Source: Hysterium pulicare CBS 123377 | Lineage: Eukaryota; Ascomycota; Dothideomycetes; Hysteriales; Hysteriaceae | Direction: 5' to 3' | Assembly (NCBI GenBank): GCA_000467715.1 | Contig: AJFK01000104.1 | Coordinates: 1-64,000 of the forward strand | DNA length: 64,000 nucleotides | In this document: piece after piece, positions 1 through 11,902 of the stretch | How the letters are laid out: every line of letters starts with the position of its first letter | Position numbering within the stretch: position 1 is the first letter of the stretch | Made by a program: the position numbers and the translations under genes | Notes under the pieces: model-generated | Seen by the model: only the letters and a program-made list of their open reading frames with translations | The model's database searches: none | Told to the model about the DNA's origin: nothing

Positions 1-308
1 GGAAGGAGAGGGTAAGGGGTTGGAATGAAGGGGAGGGCGAGGAGAAGGAGAAGGAGAAGGTGATGATGCTTCCGACTCCGGCGAGGGAGCTATGGGACTT
101 GGATGAAGGGAGGGAGTTGAAGAGGGGGTGTTTGGTCAGTGTGGCACCTGAGGATACGGGGAGGGATGATCCGACTGTTGGGGTTTTGGTCGGGTTGAGT
201 GCTGAGGAGGTTGTTGTTGAGCCCGTGGTGAGGAGGGAGGTTGGGGTTAGGGTGCATTTTCCTAGGTTGGGGTTTGTTGTTAGGGTAGTGGAGAGGGCGA
301 GGATGTGA
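1..308 (+). CDS. C-terminal end of an unrecognised gene cut by the window edge
   Basis: The frame ending in the TGA at 306-308 is open back to the left edge, so this is the 3' end of a gene that starts outside the window. The visible part has a charged Glu/Lys/Gly-rich stretch followed by a compact, probably folded end with alternating Val-rich strands and the ending FVVRVVERARM. I do not recognise the family. The Met codons near position 63 are unlikely to be the true start, because the frame stays open upstream. It converges with RLP24, whose stop lies about 210 bases away. Confidence 0.45.
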   Translation, partial: KERVRGWNEGEGEEKEKEKVMMLPTPARELWDLDEGRELKRGCLVSVAPEDTGRDDPTVGVLVGLSAEEVVVEPVVRREVGVRVHFPRLGFVVRVVERARM

Positions 309-519
309 GATGTTTAGGTTTTTCAGGAGATGGAAGAAAATGGAAGTGGTAGATGTGAACAAATTTCTGAATTTGGTATCGAGAGTCGTAATCATGCCTA
401 CAGCTTGACCCATTGCAATGATTGCAACATAGCCAGACACCCAGACCTATTTTCCAGCCATGAACGCCAGCTTAATCAAACACATCCCAGAATGTAGCTC
501 TTCGCATACTCTCTCAGCC

Positions 520-1304
520 TCACTCATCAACATCCATAGCCTCAACCCCACCCCCTCTAACCATCCTCAACTTCCTCTTCCCCACATTCTTAACCTTCGG
601 CGCCTCAACCTCCTCCTCACTAACCATCTCCTCCTCCTCCAACTCCTTCCTCCTAGCCCTCACCTTCTCCCTAACCCTCTCCACCTCCATCTCATCCACC
701 TCCACCTTCTCCGCCCCCCACCTCTCACTCGGCGGCAAAAGATGCTGATTCTCCTCCACCAGCTTCCGATCCGCCGCCCGCTGTTTCTCCTTATTGCCCG
801 CCATCCGCTGCTTATAGAACGCCCTCTCCCTCCTCGCGCGGATCTCGCTGACCCTCGTCATAGCCTTCAGCGTCGTCGCCACCAGATTCCTATCGTATCG
901 CACGGGCACGTTTCTGCGCGCTTGGAAGGCGAGCGTCGAGTCGACGGTGAGTTCTTTTCCGTGCGCGCGACGGAAGGATTTGGTCCAGGCGAGTTTGCGC
1001 GGGTTGCGCTTCATCTTGAAGTTCTTGTGGCATTTCGATTTGCTTTTGGGGGGAGGTGTTAATTGAGATTTGTAGTTTGAAAAATTGGAGAGGGAAGGGG
1101 TCATACCAGAATCGGAAGATGCGGGCATCGTTGCGGACGAAGGTGATGCCTTTGCTAGGGTAAACGGGTGCGCTGCAGAAGTAGCAGGTCTGGAAGCTGG
1201 ATTAGTTTATATTCGTAGTTTTTAGAGGTGAGAGAATAGATAGAGCGCGGAAGTTTGAATGGAGCAAGAACTCTTTCTGATTGTTGACTTACCTCTATCC
1301 TCAT
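520..1304 (-). CDS. RLP24: Ribosome biogenesis protein RLP24 (eL24-like)
   Basis: Three exons: 1304-1293, 1189-1107 and 1042-520, giving 205 aa. RLP24 is a placeholder for ribosomal protein eL24 on pre-60S particles; it recruits and activates the AAA-ATPase Drg1/Afg2 and is swapped for eL24 in the cytoplasm. The start MRIETCYFC, the later pair CKSKC (Cys6, 9, 32, 36) and the following [14 protein letters not shown] block are the family zinc-finger signature. The lysine/glutamate-rich C-terminal half is the eukaryote-specific tail. The first exon holds only four codons and ends exactly at a GTAAGT donor. The gene is divergent from PAM18, with 248 bases between the two starts. The long plus-strand frame over it is an antisense shadow. 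Confidence 0.93.
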
Positions 1305-1552
1305 ATCGAGTGGTTTGCCTGCTCACAGGTCTTCGTGTCCGTTGTGAAGAGGTGGTTGTAAGGTAACGCGGGAAGAGAAAAGTGTGAATTGATTTGATGC
1401 CAAGATTTCGCGGGCGACGCTCGGACCATCGTCGATCCCGAATCTCATCTTTTGTCCTCAACGCCTTCATCCTCGTTCGCATTCGCACACAGACAGAAGA
1501 ACCTCCGCGATCTATTCTCGATTATATCTCATCGATCTTCCATTTCATAGCT

Positions 1553-2049
1553 ATGGCATCAGCAGTGACAATCGGCGTAGGCATCGCTGCCGCCGCTTTC
1601 CTCGTACGCCGCAAATATCCTCCTCTCTCTTCGGGCAAACGCTAATTCATTCCCAGGGCCGCGCCGGACTCATCGCACTACGCAGATATAGAGGTGGAAT
1701 GGGTGGTGCTGGAGCGCTAGGCGCCTCATACTACAAGGGAGGATTTGAGTCTAAGATGACGAGGAGGGAGGCTGCCCTAATACTGCAGATGCCGTGAGTT
1801 TTCCTCTCGAAATCAGCCCCCTCCTAGACTGCGTCCTTTCAAAGACGCGGAGATTTGGAGCTATGGGTGATAGTTGGTTCGGTTGATCGGTTGCTGATGT
1901 GTATGTATAGGGAACGCGGCGTCACGAAAGAACTTCTCCGGAGGAAACACCGACAACTCATGCTATTGAATCATCCTGATCGCGGCGGCAGCCCTTATTT
2001 GGCGACGAAAGTTAACGAGGCGAAAGAGTTTCTGGATAAGGGGCTGTGA
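1553..2049 (+). CDS. PAM18: Mitochondrial import motor J-protein Pam18/Tim14
   Basis: Three exons: 1553-1603, 1657-1793 and 1911-2049, coding for 108 aa. Pam18 is the inner-membrane J-protein that stimulates the ATPase of mitochondrial Hsp70 at the TIM23 channel. Visible features are a short N-terminus, one membrane helix near residues 5-25, an Arg/Gly-rich linker, the conserved TRREAALIL segment, and a J-domain with the HPD motif in [20 protein letters not shown]. The compact length matches other filamentous fungi; the yeast protein has a longer N-terminus. The ATG at 1553 is chosen because it starts the conserved [15 protein letters not shown] segment directly before a donor site. Splice phases agree throughout. 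Confidence 0.93.
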
Positions 2050-2503
2050 TGGACTGCGCGACCGCGTTGGAGGGGGAAAAAGCTAAGAGTGGAGCCTGTA
2101 TTGTAAAGGTGACTAGGTTGTACCATATTTTCAACAGCATGGAGTTCTGGGCGGCTACATCAAATTTTGGGCACATCCTTGCATGGCATGGCGTTGGGTC
2201 CGTCTTGTCATTAGAATCGAAACGGGGTTTGGAATCACCACTCGTGTGGGAAGGGAGATGAAGCTTCTCTGAAAAGGATAAGTCAAGATGCCATTCATCA
2301 ATCTCAATCATATCGTTGCATATACTTCAAGTGCCTCTCAAAACATCCCAGTTAACTGCTGACCATAGATCATTTCCTGCCCTCTGTAACTTTAAAAAGG
2401 GGTTAACCATCGCATCCAGAGAGCCATCTAGGACTTATTTGCCTATTCAATCAATCATTTCGATTCATTATATACAGCCGCTCCAGTTTATTCCCTAAGA
2501 CTT
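2050..2503. other. Intergenic region between PAM18 and a Zn2Cys6 gene
   Basis: The two flanking genes converge here, so this holds their 3' untranslated regions. Short open frames on both strands look random. I see no further gene, repeat or RNA. Confidence 0.6.
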
Positions 2504-4260
2504 TCATTTCACATCCGACTTCCACCATCGTTGAGCCCTCGCCCTGAACCCACCATAACCCTCTGCGTCCGTTTCTTTCGATTTAGGAACATTCACCCTC
2601 TGCAGATCGCGCAAGAAACGACCAAGCCATTCACAATTGGGGTTCTTTTTCGCATCATGGAGGTTATTTGCCAGTTCCGCAAACACTTCCGTCCTGTCCT
2701 CATTGACATTGGCAAGATAATGCAAAGATAACCCCATAGGGAATGAAATGAACATGGTACCATTCAAGCCTGCTTCAGGAAGCAAGAAGAATTTCACGCT
2801 TTGAATGATGTTCATAATGTACGGATAGGGATCTGTGCGTGGCGGGTATATCTGTGGCGTATTTTCCAAGAGCTTATTCGGAAAATGCTTGTCGATGATT
2901 CGCATAGTGCTGTACACAGCGAGACATATCGTCCAATACAGAACGGCGTTATTCAAAAGCTCGAAGCCGTGTCGATGAAATACTTCGGGGGCAACACATG
3001 TTGGATGTCCATTGAATCCTTGGATCATGATTCTCAGTTCTTCGGCGGTGAAGATACCCGAAAGTTGATATGTGAACTTCCGGTACCAACTCTGAAGCTG
3101 GCCGTCTAGTGTCCAGCACCTTTCGACAAGGGCTCGCCCACGTTCTTGCGCCTCCGTATCCGGGTCGGGCGAGCTTATGCTATCGAATTCTTCACAAATC
3201 GCCGGCAGGTAGGTCAGCGGGGTGATCAGCTCATCTCGGAGAGTCTTCTGATTGTTCGTCCAGGGTATGCTGTTCCATTCTGGCGTGCCTAGAAATGTGC
3301 CCTTTCGTTTCGTCAATGCGGAGATGCTCTACGGTAGATTAGCTCCTATTCGGAGGTCAGATTTTGAGATGACAAACCCCGGTCAAACGCGCATTCTGGA
3401 ACAAGTTATAGCTATAACCCGAGCAGTGATTCTGCGGTCCGCGTATCTGCATAATTCTCTGTACGCCTTCGGTATGCCGCTGCCAATTCTGGCCAGGGCC
3501 ATCTCCCGTACGAACGAAGCCGAAAACTTGCTGCCACTCCTTAACTCGTGCGTCCAGTGTTGCTCAGTGTTGGGATGCTGACCTCATATATTGCAAGCAA
3601 CCTACACGTTGCAAGCAGCTCAATTCGCTGTGCTTCTACTGGATTCCTCATTGCGATATTGATCTGCGACAATGCTTGCCCATATAACTTGATCCCCTTC
3701 TCCACCATCGCCCGGTCTTTCGTCTGCTGACCAACCTTCGAGACACTCAACGCAAGCAGAGCATGTTTTAAGCTGCCATATCGAGGACTGAGGTCCTGCA
3801 TTTCTTTCGCCCATTGCACCACCGAAGGACTACGGATGTCGGAAGGGAAATAGTACTTTGACTTGGGGAGAAACAGATCCCAGAACGTATCGAAACATCT
3901 CACCTCAAACGCTGCGCGGTTTAGGGTATCCGAACTTGCGTCGAAAGGAGATTGCTCCCGGGATGTGCTCTTGGCTGCAGTCGTGACCTCTGTGGCTCTT
4001 GGCACTGTGAGCTCAGTTGACGTTTGCTTGGTGGTGCTTCTGGATTTGGGATGGTGCTGGACAACGATGAGATCTCGATCATATCCTCCGCACTCATAAT
4101 GCCCTTTAATGCACTGTCCGCAAAAGGGTCGTTGTTCATCGCACTACAGCAGATTAGTCAATAAGTCAAGCCTCCATATGCACACAGGGTGGGAACTTAC
4201 TTTCTTCTTTCTAGTCCGACACGTTTTACACACTTTCGATCGACCCGGTACGCCCACCAT
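2504..4260 (-). CDS. Fungal Zn2Cys6 transcription factor
   Basis: Four exons: 4260-4201, 4143-3583, 3539-3378 and 3328-2504, coding for 535 aa. The N-terminus carries a binuclear zinc cluster with Cys11, 14, 21, 28, 31 and 38 (C-x2-C-x6-C-x6-C-x2-C-x6-C), split by intron 1 after residue 20. The rest resembles the fungus-specific regulatory region often called Fungal_trans_2: helical repeats around SLKHALLALSVSK, LLATCRLLAIYE, and a tryptophan-rich middle section near WNSIPW. It is expected to be a nuclear DNA-binding regulator, but the targets cannot be read from the sequence. Intron 2 uses a weaker GTCAGC donor and is only 43 nt; it is supported because the frame closes without it. No pathway cluster surrounds it. 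Confidence 0.85.
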
Positions 4261-5376
4261 GATTACTACTGCACCGAAGGAGTCGCTGATATGCTAACTA
4301 AACACCAAGTTGCGTTCCACTATCTCTACGCCAAGATTTCAAACTGGGTGCCACGCGCTTTTTACTTCCCAATTGAGGGGATTGTGGATGAGTCTGCGCA
4401 TGTGTGGAGTTGAGCTCGACGTATATATGGCTAACGTCAACCATCTCGTCCGTAAGCCGATTACCCAATGAGGCAGCATTCGGCGCCGCCACTGGGCTGT
4501 GTTTATGCCTATTCCGTTGTTAGTTAGGGTTCTAATCAGGGCTAGTGAATCCTAGAACTCGGCAACGCGAGATCTTCAACGAACACCATGTCAGAGCTTT
4601 GGATGCAATTGCTATTGGCTTACACGAAGTTATATTTACACCGTTTTAATTTTCGAGGGCTTCGAAAGCAGGTTTGAAGACATTGGAAAATTTGGATGGG
4701 GCGAACTGAGGCTGGTTCTACACAATTCGGCCCCCAAAGCGGAACTCAACATGTCTTTCCAACGCTTGTAATTGGACTGATGCCTTTGTGCTTCCTTTAT
4801 GATTTCGATATCAGGATCCGATCTTAAGTCACATTGCAAGGTAGTGATTGAACGAATGAATAGAACGAGTGGTTGGGTGCCTACTGCGCTATGACTTGAT
4901 CTTTTCTTTGTCGATAGTTTCCGCCCCTTGGATCTGACGACTAACAAGGTTGGCATTAAATTTCCAGGAGATTCGAGTAATGTGGTTATTAAGAGACAAC
5001 GTTAGGTTGAGGTGAGAGAAACGCAACCTCGATTACCTCGCTTTCTGCATGCGTGAACGTTCGTTGGGGCGAAAGAACTTCTTAGAGAGAAAGGAAGATA
5101 TGGCGAATAACTTAGGTGGTTCGACGTACTTTTAAAAGATCATTTTTGTTACTTTGTAAGCCTTGAAATCTGATTCTGCATAAGACTGTTGGTATATCTA
5201 CCTTTGTATCGATCCAAGCAGACAGCCCGACAACAACATAGAGAAACTCTAGTAACTCCATAATAAACCACTGCAACCATCCCACGTACCAAACGCCTGC
5301 AGACCCCAAATCATATTCCGCCCTCGAACTTCCCCCTTCCCATCCCTAAACCTCAAAGAAGGATCCTGCAAACCCC
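4261..5376. other. Intergenic region upstream of the Zn2Cys6 gene
   Basis: Contains the promoter of the zinc-cluster gene and the 3' side of the hydrolase gene. A minus-strand frame of 106 codons at 4636-4956 is the only notable one; part of it (FIRSITTLQCDLRSDPDIEI) looks mildly protein-like, but I cannot link it to a family or to neighbouring exons. I do not call it a gene. Confidence 0.5.
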
Positions 5377-6291
5377 TTAATACCCGATGTCATCATTGCC
5401 CCCTCCAACCCCCTCCCAAACCCTCAAAATCTCATCCTTCAACCTCTCTGTTTCCTCGGGTCTGACTGGCATATGATGACCCGTCTCAAACTCCAGCACT
5501 TTACACATCCCTTTCGCATCACCAACGTCGAATAACTCATCAATCATGATCTTACCCGACCAAGCCCATTCGTCTTGCAAGCCCTGCACGTGGATGGTAG
5601 GAGTTTTAATTTTAGAAGTGACGAGAGAAGTCGTGCGATCCGACGCATCTTCCGAAGAAGGAGCTTCCAGAAGATCGAGCGTCGAGCCAGGAACAAGCGG
5701 AGGAGGATACGATCCACAAAGATGAACAGAAAACCGAATCATAAGCAAATCATCCCATTCCTCCGCATCCTCACTCAATCCCCCCCAATACACAGATCCA
5801 TTCCCCACCTTCTGTTTCCCCTTCGAAATCTCCTTCTTTTCCCGCAACTTCGACCGGATTTCTTGCCCCTTGGTCAACCCGGCCACAACTCTACTCCCCT
5901 GACTAAACCCCACCACCCCGACTACCTCGCTCCCAGAAAGCCGGATCTCCTCTACCTTCCGCTTGATCGCCGCTTCGGCCTCGGGACTCATCCTCCCCCT
6001 CGCAAACTGCTCTTTCACGTACCCGCTGGGATCTCCGCCGACTTTCGGTGCTTCTCCTAATGGTAATCGCTCGGAGAGTGGGATCCAGTGGTAGTAGGGT
6101 CCGCAGCCTTCGAAGAAGGGGAGCACGCCTGGACCGGCGGGACCGGGGAAGGGGCCGTTGAGGTAGTGGAATTGGAAGTGGGGGCGGAGGAGACGGGTTA
6201 GGCGGGCTAGTTGGACGGTGAAGATTGTGCTGTTGGAGCCGCTGCCGTGGAAGCAGAGAAGGGAGGGTTTGGGGGCGTCGGGGGGTGGCAT
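5377..6291 (-). CDS. FSH1-type serine hydrolase (alpha/beta hydrolase)
   Basis: Single exon, 304 aa. The family (PF03959, serine hydrolase FSH) includes yeast Fsh1-3, the human OVCA2 relative and many fungal esterases, some of them in polyketide pathways. Visible are the oxyanion-side CFHGSGSN near residue 13, the nucleophile elbow GFSQGS with Ser130, a likely acid in QGLQDEW, and the catalytic histidine in TGHHMPVRP near the C-terminus. The substrate is unknown. No polyketide synthase or other cluster partner lies nearby, so a general esterase role is more likely than a pathway-specific one. The insert rich in Lys/Glu after the nucleophile is longer than in yeast Fsh1. The overlapping minus-strand frame of 182 aa starting further upstream is a shadow. 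Confidence 0.88.
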   Translation of the reverse strand: MPPPDAPKPSLLCFHGSGSNSTIFTVQLARLTRLLRPHFQFHYLNGPFPGPAGPGVLPFFEGCGPYYHWIPLSERLPLGEAPKVGGDPSGYVKEQFARGRMSPEAEAAIKRKVEEIRLSGSEVVGVVGFSQGSRVVAGLTKGQEIRSKLREKKEISKGKQKVGNGSVYWGGLSEDAEEWDDLLMIRFSVHLCGSYPPPLVPGSTLDLLEAPSSEDASDRTTSLVTSKIKTPTIHVQGLQDEWAWSGKIMIDELFDVGDAKGMCKVLEFETGHHMPVRPEETERLKDEILRVWEGVGGGNDDIGY

Positions 6292-7136
6292 TTTGAGGAT
6301 GCGGATTTAGGGTGGAGAGAAAGTGAGCAGTTGAGAATGAGAGGGAAGTCGAAGTTAGGGAATTCGAATGTTTGGAGATCGGATGGGCTTGTAATTTCCG
6401 ATCTTGGATTAAAGAAAACCTTTCTGTCGATTCTTTGGTGGTAGAGATCAAAGAATGAGAGATGATGGAATCCGCTTGGGTATGTTTCTACTACCGGATT
6501 TGTTGAAGTCCAGCGTGCCTCGAGATGAAAACTGGTTTAAAACCCCTCTTCAATGACAAAGAAAAGAGCTCTAGACTCCGGATATCACAGCGCAATGCCT
6601 TTCCTTCGGTCCTTGTGAATCGTGACACCACGTAGAGCTTCGAAAATTGCAGTCAGATGTCTGACAACCCCAGGTAGAAAATCCTAGAAAGCGAAACAAA
6701 TCCTCTCGCCTTGCTTTCCCTTCCTCTCAAGTCTTGGGGAATATATCTATCGCGGCGTCGTACAAATTACGTTTAAAGGAAGAGAGTTTCACGAATCGAC
6801 CGAGAAAAAAAGTTTAGGTTTGGGTGAATGCAATGACGATCGGGGTCCGACGCCGAGGGGCGTGAGTGCCTGATTAGACCCGCCGTGAAACCACCCCTGT
6901 CATGCTTACATACATGCATATTAGGATGCACAGGTGCATGCATATAAATTGCCAGTGCTAGGCCATGGGGAAATCAGGACCGGATTTTCTTCTGAGTGAC
7001 CTAAATATAGTTCACCGATAAAGCACACGTGATGGTAGTGATATGAACGGGATTATTAATATATGCCTGGGAACCTATTTTCCCATTCCACCATCGTAAA
7101 ATATACACAATGAAAAAGGCTAAAGAGAAACACCAC
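6292..7136. other. Intergenic region upstream of the FSH1-type gene
   Basis: Both neighbours are on the minus strand. The sequence holds the hydrolase promoter and the 3' end of the DUF3074 gene. A short stretch near 6901-6955 has repeated TGCATA/ATGCAT-like words. No gene is seen. Confidence 0.5.
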
Positions 7137-9307
7137 TCATGGAACCTCCAGCTTGGATCCAGGATCCGGACTAAGTTCTTTCTCCAATCCGCTATGGGTC
7201 TCGCTCTTCAAAGTATCGCTCCGCTTACTCGTCTTACTCGTCCTGCTAGCACCACTGGCCCTACTACTGGCTCTCGCTCTTCCCTTCCCTTCCATCTCCT
7301 CTCTAACCTGCTTGAGGACATCCAAACCACCCTCTGTCTTGCCGATCCGAGCGACCAATATGGTATTCTCGCGCTGCAGTTCTCCAATCTGTTCCTTGAG
7401 AATCTTATTCTCTTTTTCAGCAATGTCGGCTTTCTCTTTCCACTCATCTTTCTCTCGTTGGCTCTTCTGAAGGTTGTTTTTATCAGCTTCTTTCTGCTGT
7501 TTCGCGAGCAATTTCTTGGTCTCTCGCTCCCTCCTCGCCTCAATCTTCTGCAATTCCTTAGCATACTTATCTTCTTGCTTCTTCTTCTCCTTTGCATGTC
7601 TTTCGGTCGCTTTCTCAAGTTCTTTAGCTGACTTAAGCGAGGCATCTCTGCTATGCAGAGAGTGTTTTTCGCGCGCTTCAGCCAGCTTTGCATTCAATTG
7701 TTGTTTTCTCTGCTCGATCTTATTGAGTTCCTTATTGTCATTGTTCAGGCCTAGTTGACTTCGCGAATCCGACGGGGAGAGTGGAAGGGATTTTGCTGAC
7801 ACAGATGAGGGGGTGGCAATTGTTTGGTCGAGCGGTAGCCCTTCAGGGGCTGTATTAAATTGTTCCGCAGACGCGAAGGAGTCGATGGAGGAGGTCTCGG
7901 TCGATGAGGATGAAAGTGAATCTGACCGTTGAAGGGAAGTGGGGAGGTTCCTCTGTACAACTTCTGGAGCGTAGTTTGCGATACCGGTGGCGACTGAGGC
8001 AAACATGCCTTGAGGCTGGTCTTCGGTCTTGTCTTCCGATGGACGATGATGGAATGTTGCAGGATTAGGTGTGTCTGCTATACTGGTACCAACGCCGGCC
8101 ATTATTCCGTTGGATTGCGAGACGGAGAACGATCGTCCACTCTCGAAGCTCTTTTTCCTAAAGCTTTCTTGTGCGGTTGCCTCATCTTCCTCGCGCGTAG
8201 GGAATTGATCGTTGCCACAAGCCCAATCCAGAAATTTCCCGGCGTCTGCTACAATGCTAGAAGGTGTACCCCGTTCCACCATAAATCGCGGGATTCCTCC
8301 ACCAGGGTCACTACGGGTGATCATGATCCATTCTATGGGATTCGTCTCCGGGTCATCTTCATCGGCATTCTCTTCTCTGGCAATCCTCGCACTATCTGCT
8401 TCTTCTCCAACTGTCCCTTTAGCTCTGGAAGGTGTTGATTTGGAGGACACTAATGGAATTTCGCGGATCATTTCGACAGACTCGTAATGGCCTCGGATGA
8501 GACCGTTTCGTGGAGGTGCGTCTGGGTGAGTAATAGGTATTGAGACTACCATGTAGTGTCTAGGAATGACATCGCCGACCTTCGAAGCTTCGCCAAGGCA
8601 GTTGTCGGAGGTAAGTAGCAGAGTTATGAATTCTCGAGGCGTGGTTGGGCCAGGAAATTGTGCCGATAGCTGGTAGACTACAACATCCAATTAGCATTGG
8701 GCGTCGATTTGCAACTAATTCCATTGAACCAGCCCTAGGAATGCCAATCTAAGACCGTAGATGACTTACCTTCGAGCTTGCCCAACCCCTCCACGTTGAT
8801 GTCCTCTAATCGAGTGTCACCTCCAATTCCTCTGATGTTTCCCTCCCCAGGCCCTCCTTGTACAGCTAAGCTCTCTGGAAACTCTCTCATCATAGCCCTC
8901 TTCCATTTTGTATATCCAAGGCCCTCATGCACACTCGTTCTCGCGAACCAAGCCCCATGGCGATCATGGCCTGCCATTTTGTATACACTTATTCCCGTGG
9001 CATTCTCTTTTGCCGACATCTTCAGGGGCTTTCCCCATGCTTTCTGAAACTCTGTTTGGCCTGCCTGTGGAGGTGGGCGGCGAACGGATGAGACAGTGAG
9101 GTCAGCTTGTGAAGTAGCACCATTGGCATCAGAGCGGGAGCGTTTTGATGATTCAAAGTCGGTGCCACCCGGCGGAGGAGGCACTGAGTTCACGATGAGC
9201 TCTGCCTGTGTAAAGATATCGGAGAGGAAGGTCTTAAGCTCCTCCAGTGGGACGTCGGAGAAGTCCTTCGGCCGGAGGGTGGATAGGGCATCGTGGAGTT
9301 TCGACAT
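7137..9307 (-). CDS. DUF3074 domain protein with C-terminal coiled coil
   Basis: Two exons: 9307-8770 and about 8677-7137, coding for about 692 aa. The intron has a GTAAGTCAT donor and a GTTGTAG acceptor and joins KLE to VYQLSAQFPGPTTPREF. The N-terminal half matches the fungal DUF3074 family, a START-like fold probably binding a lipid or other hydrophobic ligand: GAWFARTSVHEGLGYTKWKR, PESLAVQGGPGEGNIRGIGG and HYMVVSIPITHPDAPPRNG. The second half is Ser/Thr-rich and disordered. It is followed by a long Lys/Glu/Arg-rich coiled coil (about residues 490-640) and an Arg/Ser/Thr tail. The biochemical role is not known for the family. The plus-strand frames across the coiled coil are antisense artefacts. 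Confidence 0.88.
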
Positions 9308-9950
9308 GGTGATGAAGAAATGACCAGCTCAATGTAGAGCTGGAGAGGCGATGCTCTAAATGCAGAAAGGCAAATGCGGCATGAGACGCGTGAGCAACAA
9401 CACCACGGACTCCGGAGAGGGTATCAAGGCAAGTAGTACAAAGGAGATCACAAGGCTGTAGGCATGGTGGTGAGTGCAGGCTCGTTGAATGCTGAAAGGG
9501 GAGGGAAAGGGAACTGAAAATAGGAAGGGGTTGCAGGGTGCTTATGGAGATGTGAATGGGAATATGTACAGGTGCATGGCTTTTTACGCGGCCCTGTTCT
9601 GTGCTTGGTTTGTCCATGTCTGGTCCGCACCCCACGTCATTGTTGATCCCTGCAAGCCAAGCTTTGTGGAGTTCCCGTGTGCCAACACCAAAAATACCAA
9701 TCTATCTGCACGTCATTGGTCATTCACAGCATGGCTTAGACATTGCCTGGAGGTCATCTTTAGCTATTTCTAGACGCTTGGAGCGAAGGAGTTGTATAGA
9801 TCTATTCGAATGCTCATTGTAGCGAACGATATAGTACAATCTATCTGACCCGTTCAAACAAAAAAATAAGGGTATCTAGACCAAATGTTTCTCGTACAAA
9901 CTTTCCATATTCTCCCCACAGCGAATGCAAACCTTATAACCATCAGGCCA
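9308..9950. other. Intergenic region between ARE2 and the DUF3074 gene
   Basis: Promoter of the DUF3074 gene (purine-rich near 9490-9530) and 3' region of ARE2. Small overlapping frames on both strands show no recognisable domain. Confidence 0.5.
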
Positions 9951-11902
9951 TCAAACCAAAACGTACAAGGTGCACATCTAGAAAAGTCAGTAGTCAGTTC
10001 GTTGGCCTGGGAGCGAGCAAGATGCATACCATTGATAGACCTAATATCATGGAGCACCAGAAGAGAATGTTCTGCAGCTGTTAGCAAAACGTTTGACATC
10101 TCGCAGAGGGCAACTCGTACGTTCAGCAAGGTTCGACCTCTGATCAATCGAGATCGCTGCACCATAACAATAGGCATCTGCAACATCATTGCAAAGAACC
10201 CATAGCCTCTTAACTTCTTCGTAATGCACCCCATGACCAGCTCGTGCGCTAGAGCGCTGATAAGGAACGTAATGATGGTCGCAAGAGGTCGAGACATATG
10301 CCCACGTGAGGCTGAATACACATGCCGTCGGAAGAAGTGATGGACAGGAACGTTCCACTCGCGAGAAAACTCGAGCCAGTCACAGCTATTCCACCAGTCG
10401 GCGTAGAATTGTCGATCTGCAAACTCTACAGGCAATTGTCAGTTGCATATCGAGAAGGTCGGCGTTAAGCTCTTACGAGTAATCTCCGCGAATGCGCCTA
10501 ACACGTATTCAAAAATTACGAGAAAGACGAGCAGGAAGATGACCATAAAAGGGAAAAGCAATCGACTAATAGTCTCCGCCATAATCAAAGCAAAGTCGGA
10601 CAAATTGCGTGACATCTGCAATCTAACCGCCGACTCTCCCAGAACTGGAAGGACAAATTCCTCAGTCGTGACGGTTATAAGGAAAATGCATCCGAATACG
10701 GCAAGAGTCTTGTAGAAGAGCTCCATCCAATCCGTCTTCGGCAACCGTGGATACTCAAGCTCATAGCATAGCGTGGGACAAAAGATGAAATCAGTGTAAT
10801 TCCCTATGGTAAGATTGTCGGGGTAGGTGATACGACCAAGGGGTGATGTAAGTTCAAAAGCCAAGTCCTCTCGGAGCTGTGCCAACGCTTCTCCGTTCTT
10901 GTAGTCTGTAGGCGACTGAGGAATCTCTTGAAGATGCGTTCTTGGCCTAGGGTATCTGTAGGCAGCCTCTTTTGACTCACGTTGAGCTGAATCGGGGGTG
11001 TCTAAGTTGTTCAGCCGTCGCCTGGTCTCGCTCAGATGGCCGTTATAAAAGCTGATTGAATGTTAGCAGGAGCAACAAATGAAGAAGTTGAGGTGCCCAC
11101 GCATAAGAGTGCATCTTCATAAAAATTGCAAGTAAATGCAAAGTGAAGAAGACCTGGGCAGTCCAGGTCCATTCTCGCTGAAACGGCCAACTAATTCTTA
11201 TCAGTGATGAGATGCGGTCGTAGTGATCCATACTCACGAAACCCAGAAGGAAATCCACCCGGCCTGAAAGATGCTTTGTATCGGCATTCCCAACTTGCTC
11301 CATCGAAACATACCATTGTTATTCATGTATAGCTTATGCAGAGGCAGATTTAGCGCCGTGCTTGCCACCATAGCCCCATCGCTAAGACCCATTTCCCAGA
11401 CGTTCTCCGTGAACAAGCTCCATTGCGTAATAGAGAGAGGATATCCAGTCTCTTTCATATGACGAAGCATGGAGCTAATTACCATTATTGCCAACCCAAT
11501 CCAAAAGAGCACAAAAAAGCCTCGGAAGTCGCGGTAATCACTTTTTGGATCAAAGTGGGAAACTCGAGCGGCGTAGTCGATGGTAGGAAAAAGTCGTCGT
11601 TTCTGTTCGGCTCTGATCTGCCGCCGGGCAGAGGAGGTTGCCTGTACGGAAGGGGGCGCATCAGGAGGGATGGGTGTGGAACGACCACTGGAGTCCAGTC
11701 AGTATTGCAACCTTGAATATTGTTAATGATCATACCTAGAGACACCTGATGGGGGTTGATTAATAGAGCCATTTGGTTTCAAGCCTCCATCATCCAACTG
11801 CGGTCGTAATAATTGGGAATTTTGTGGTTTCCTCGGCCGCGGCTGGATGTACTCGGGCTGGTCGTCGCCATTTGTTCGGTCTACAGAGCTTGATGCAGCC
11901 AT
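9951..11902 (-). CDS. ARE2: Sterol O-acyltransferase (MBOAT family, ARE1/ARE2 type)
   Basis: Seven exons: 11902-11736, 11687-11238, 11190-11101, 11051-10477, 10425-10121, 10071-10030 and 9977-9951, coding for 551 aa with all phases consistent. The enzyme esterifies ergosterol with fatty acyl-CoA in the ER, making sterol esters for lipid droplets. Visible are a Pro/Gln/Ser-rich cytosolic N-terminus, many membrane helices, the signature FYADWWN (family FYxDWWN), the following WNVPVHHFFRRH, and the putative catalytic histidine in LISALAHELVMG. The final exon is only eight codons plus stop (MCTLYVLV) and matches the usual hydrophobic end of the family. It is divergent from the AP-1 gamma gene. 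Whether it corresponds to Are1 or Are2 cannot be told by eye. Confidence 0.93.

Noticed and set aside
460-1062. 200-codon plus-strand frame over RLP24
   Set aside because: Leucine/proline/histidine-rich antisense of the lysine/glutamate-rich RLP24 tail.
7110-7758. Hydrophobic plus-strand frames opposite the DUF3074 gene
   Set aside because: They are the antisense of the Lys/Glu coiled coil, which always yields Leu/Phe/Ser-rich frames; not membrane proteins.
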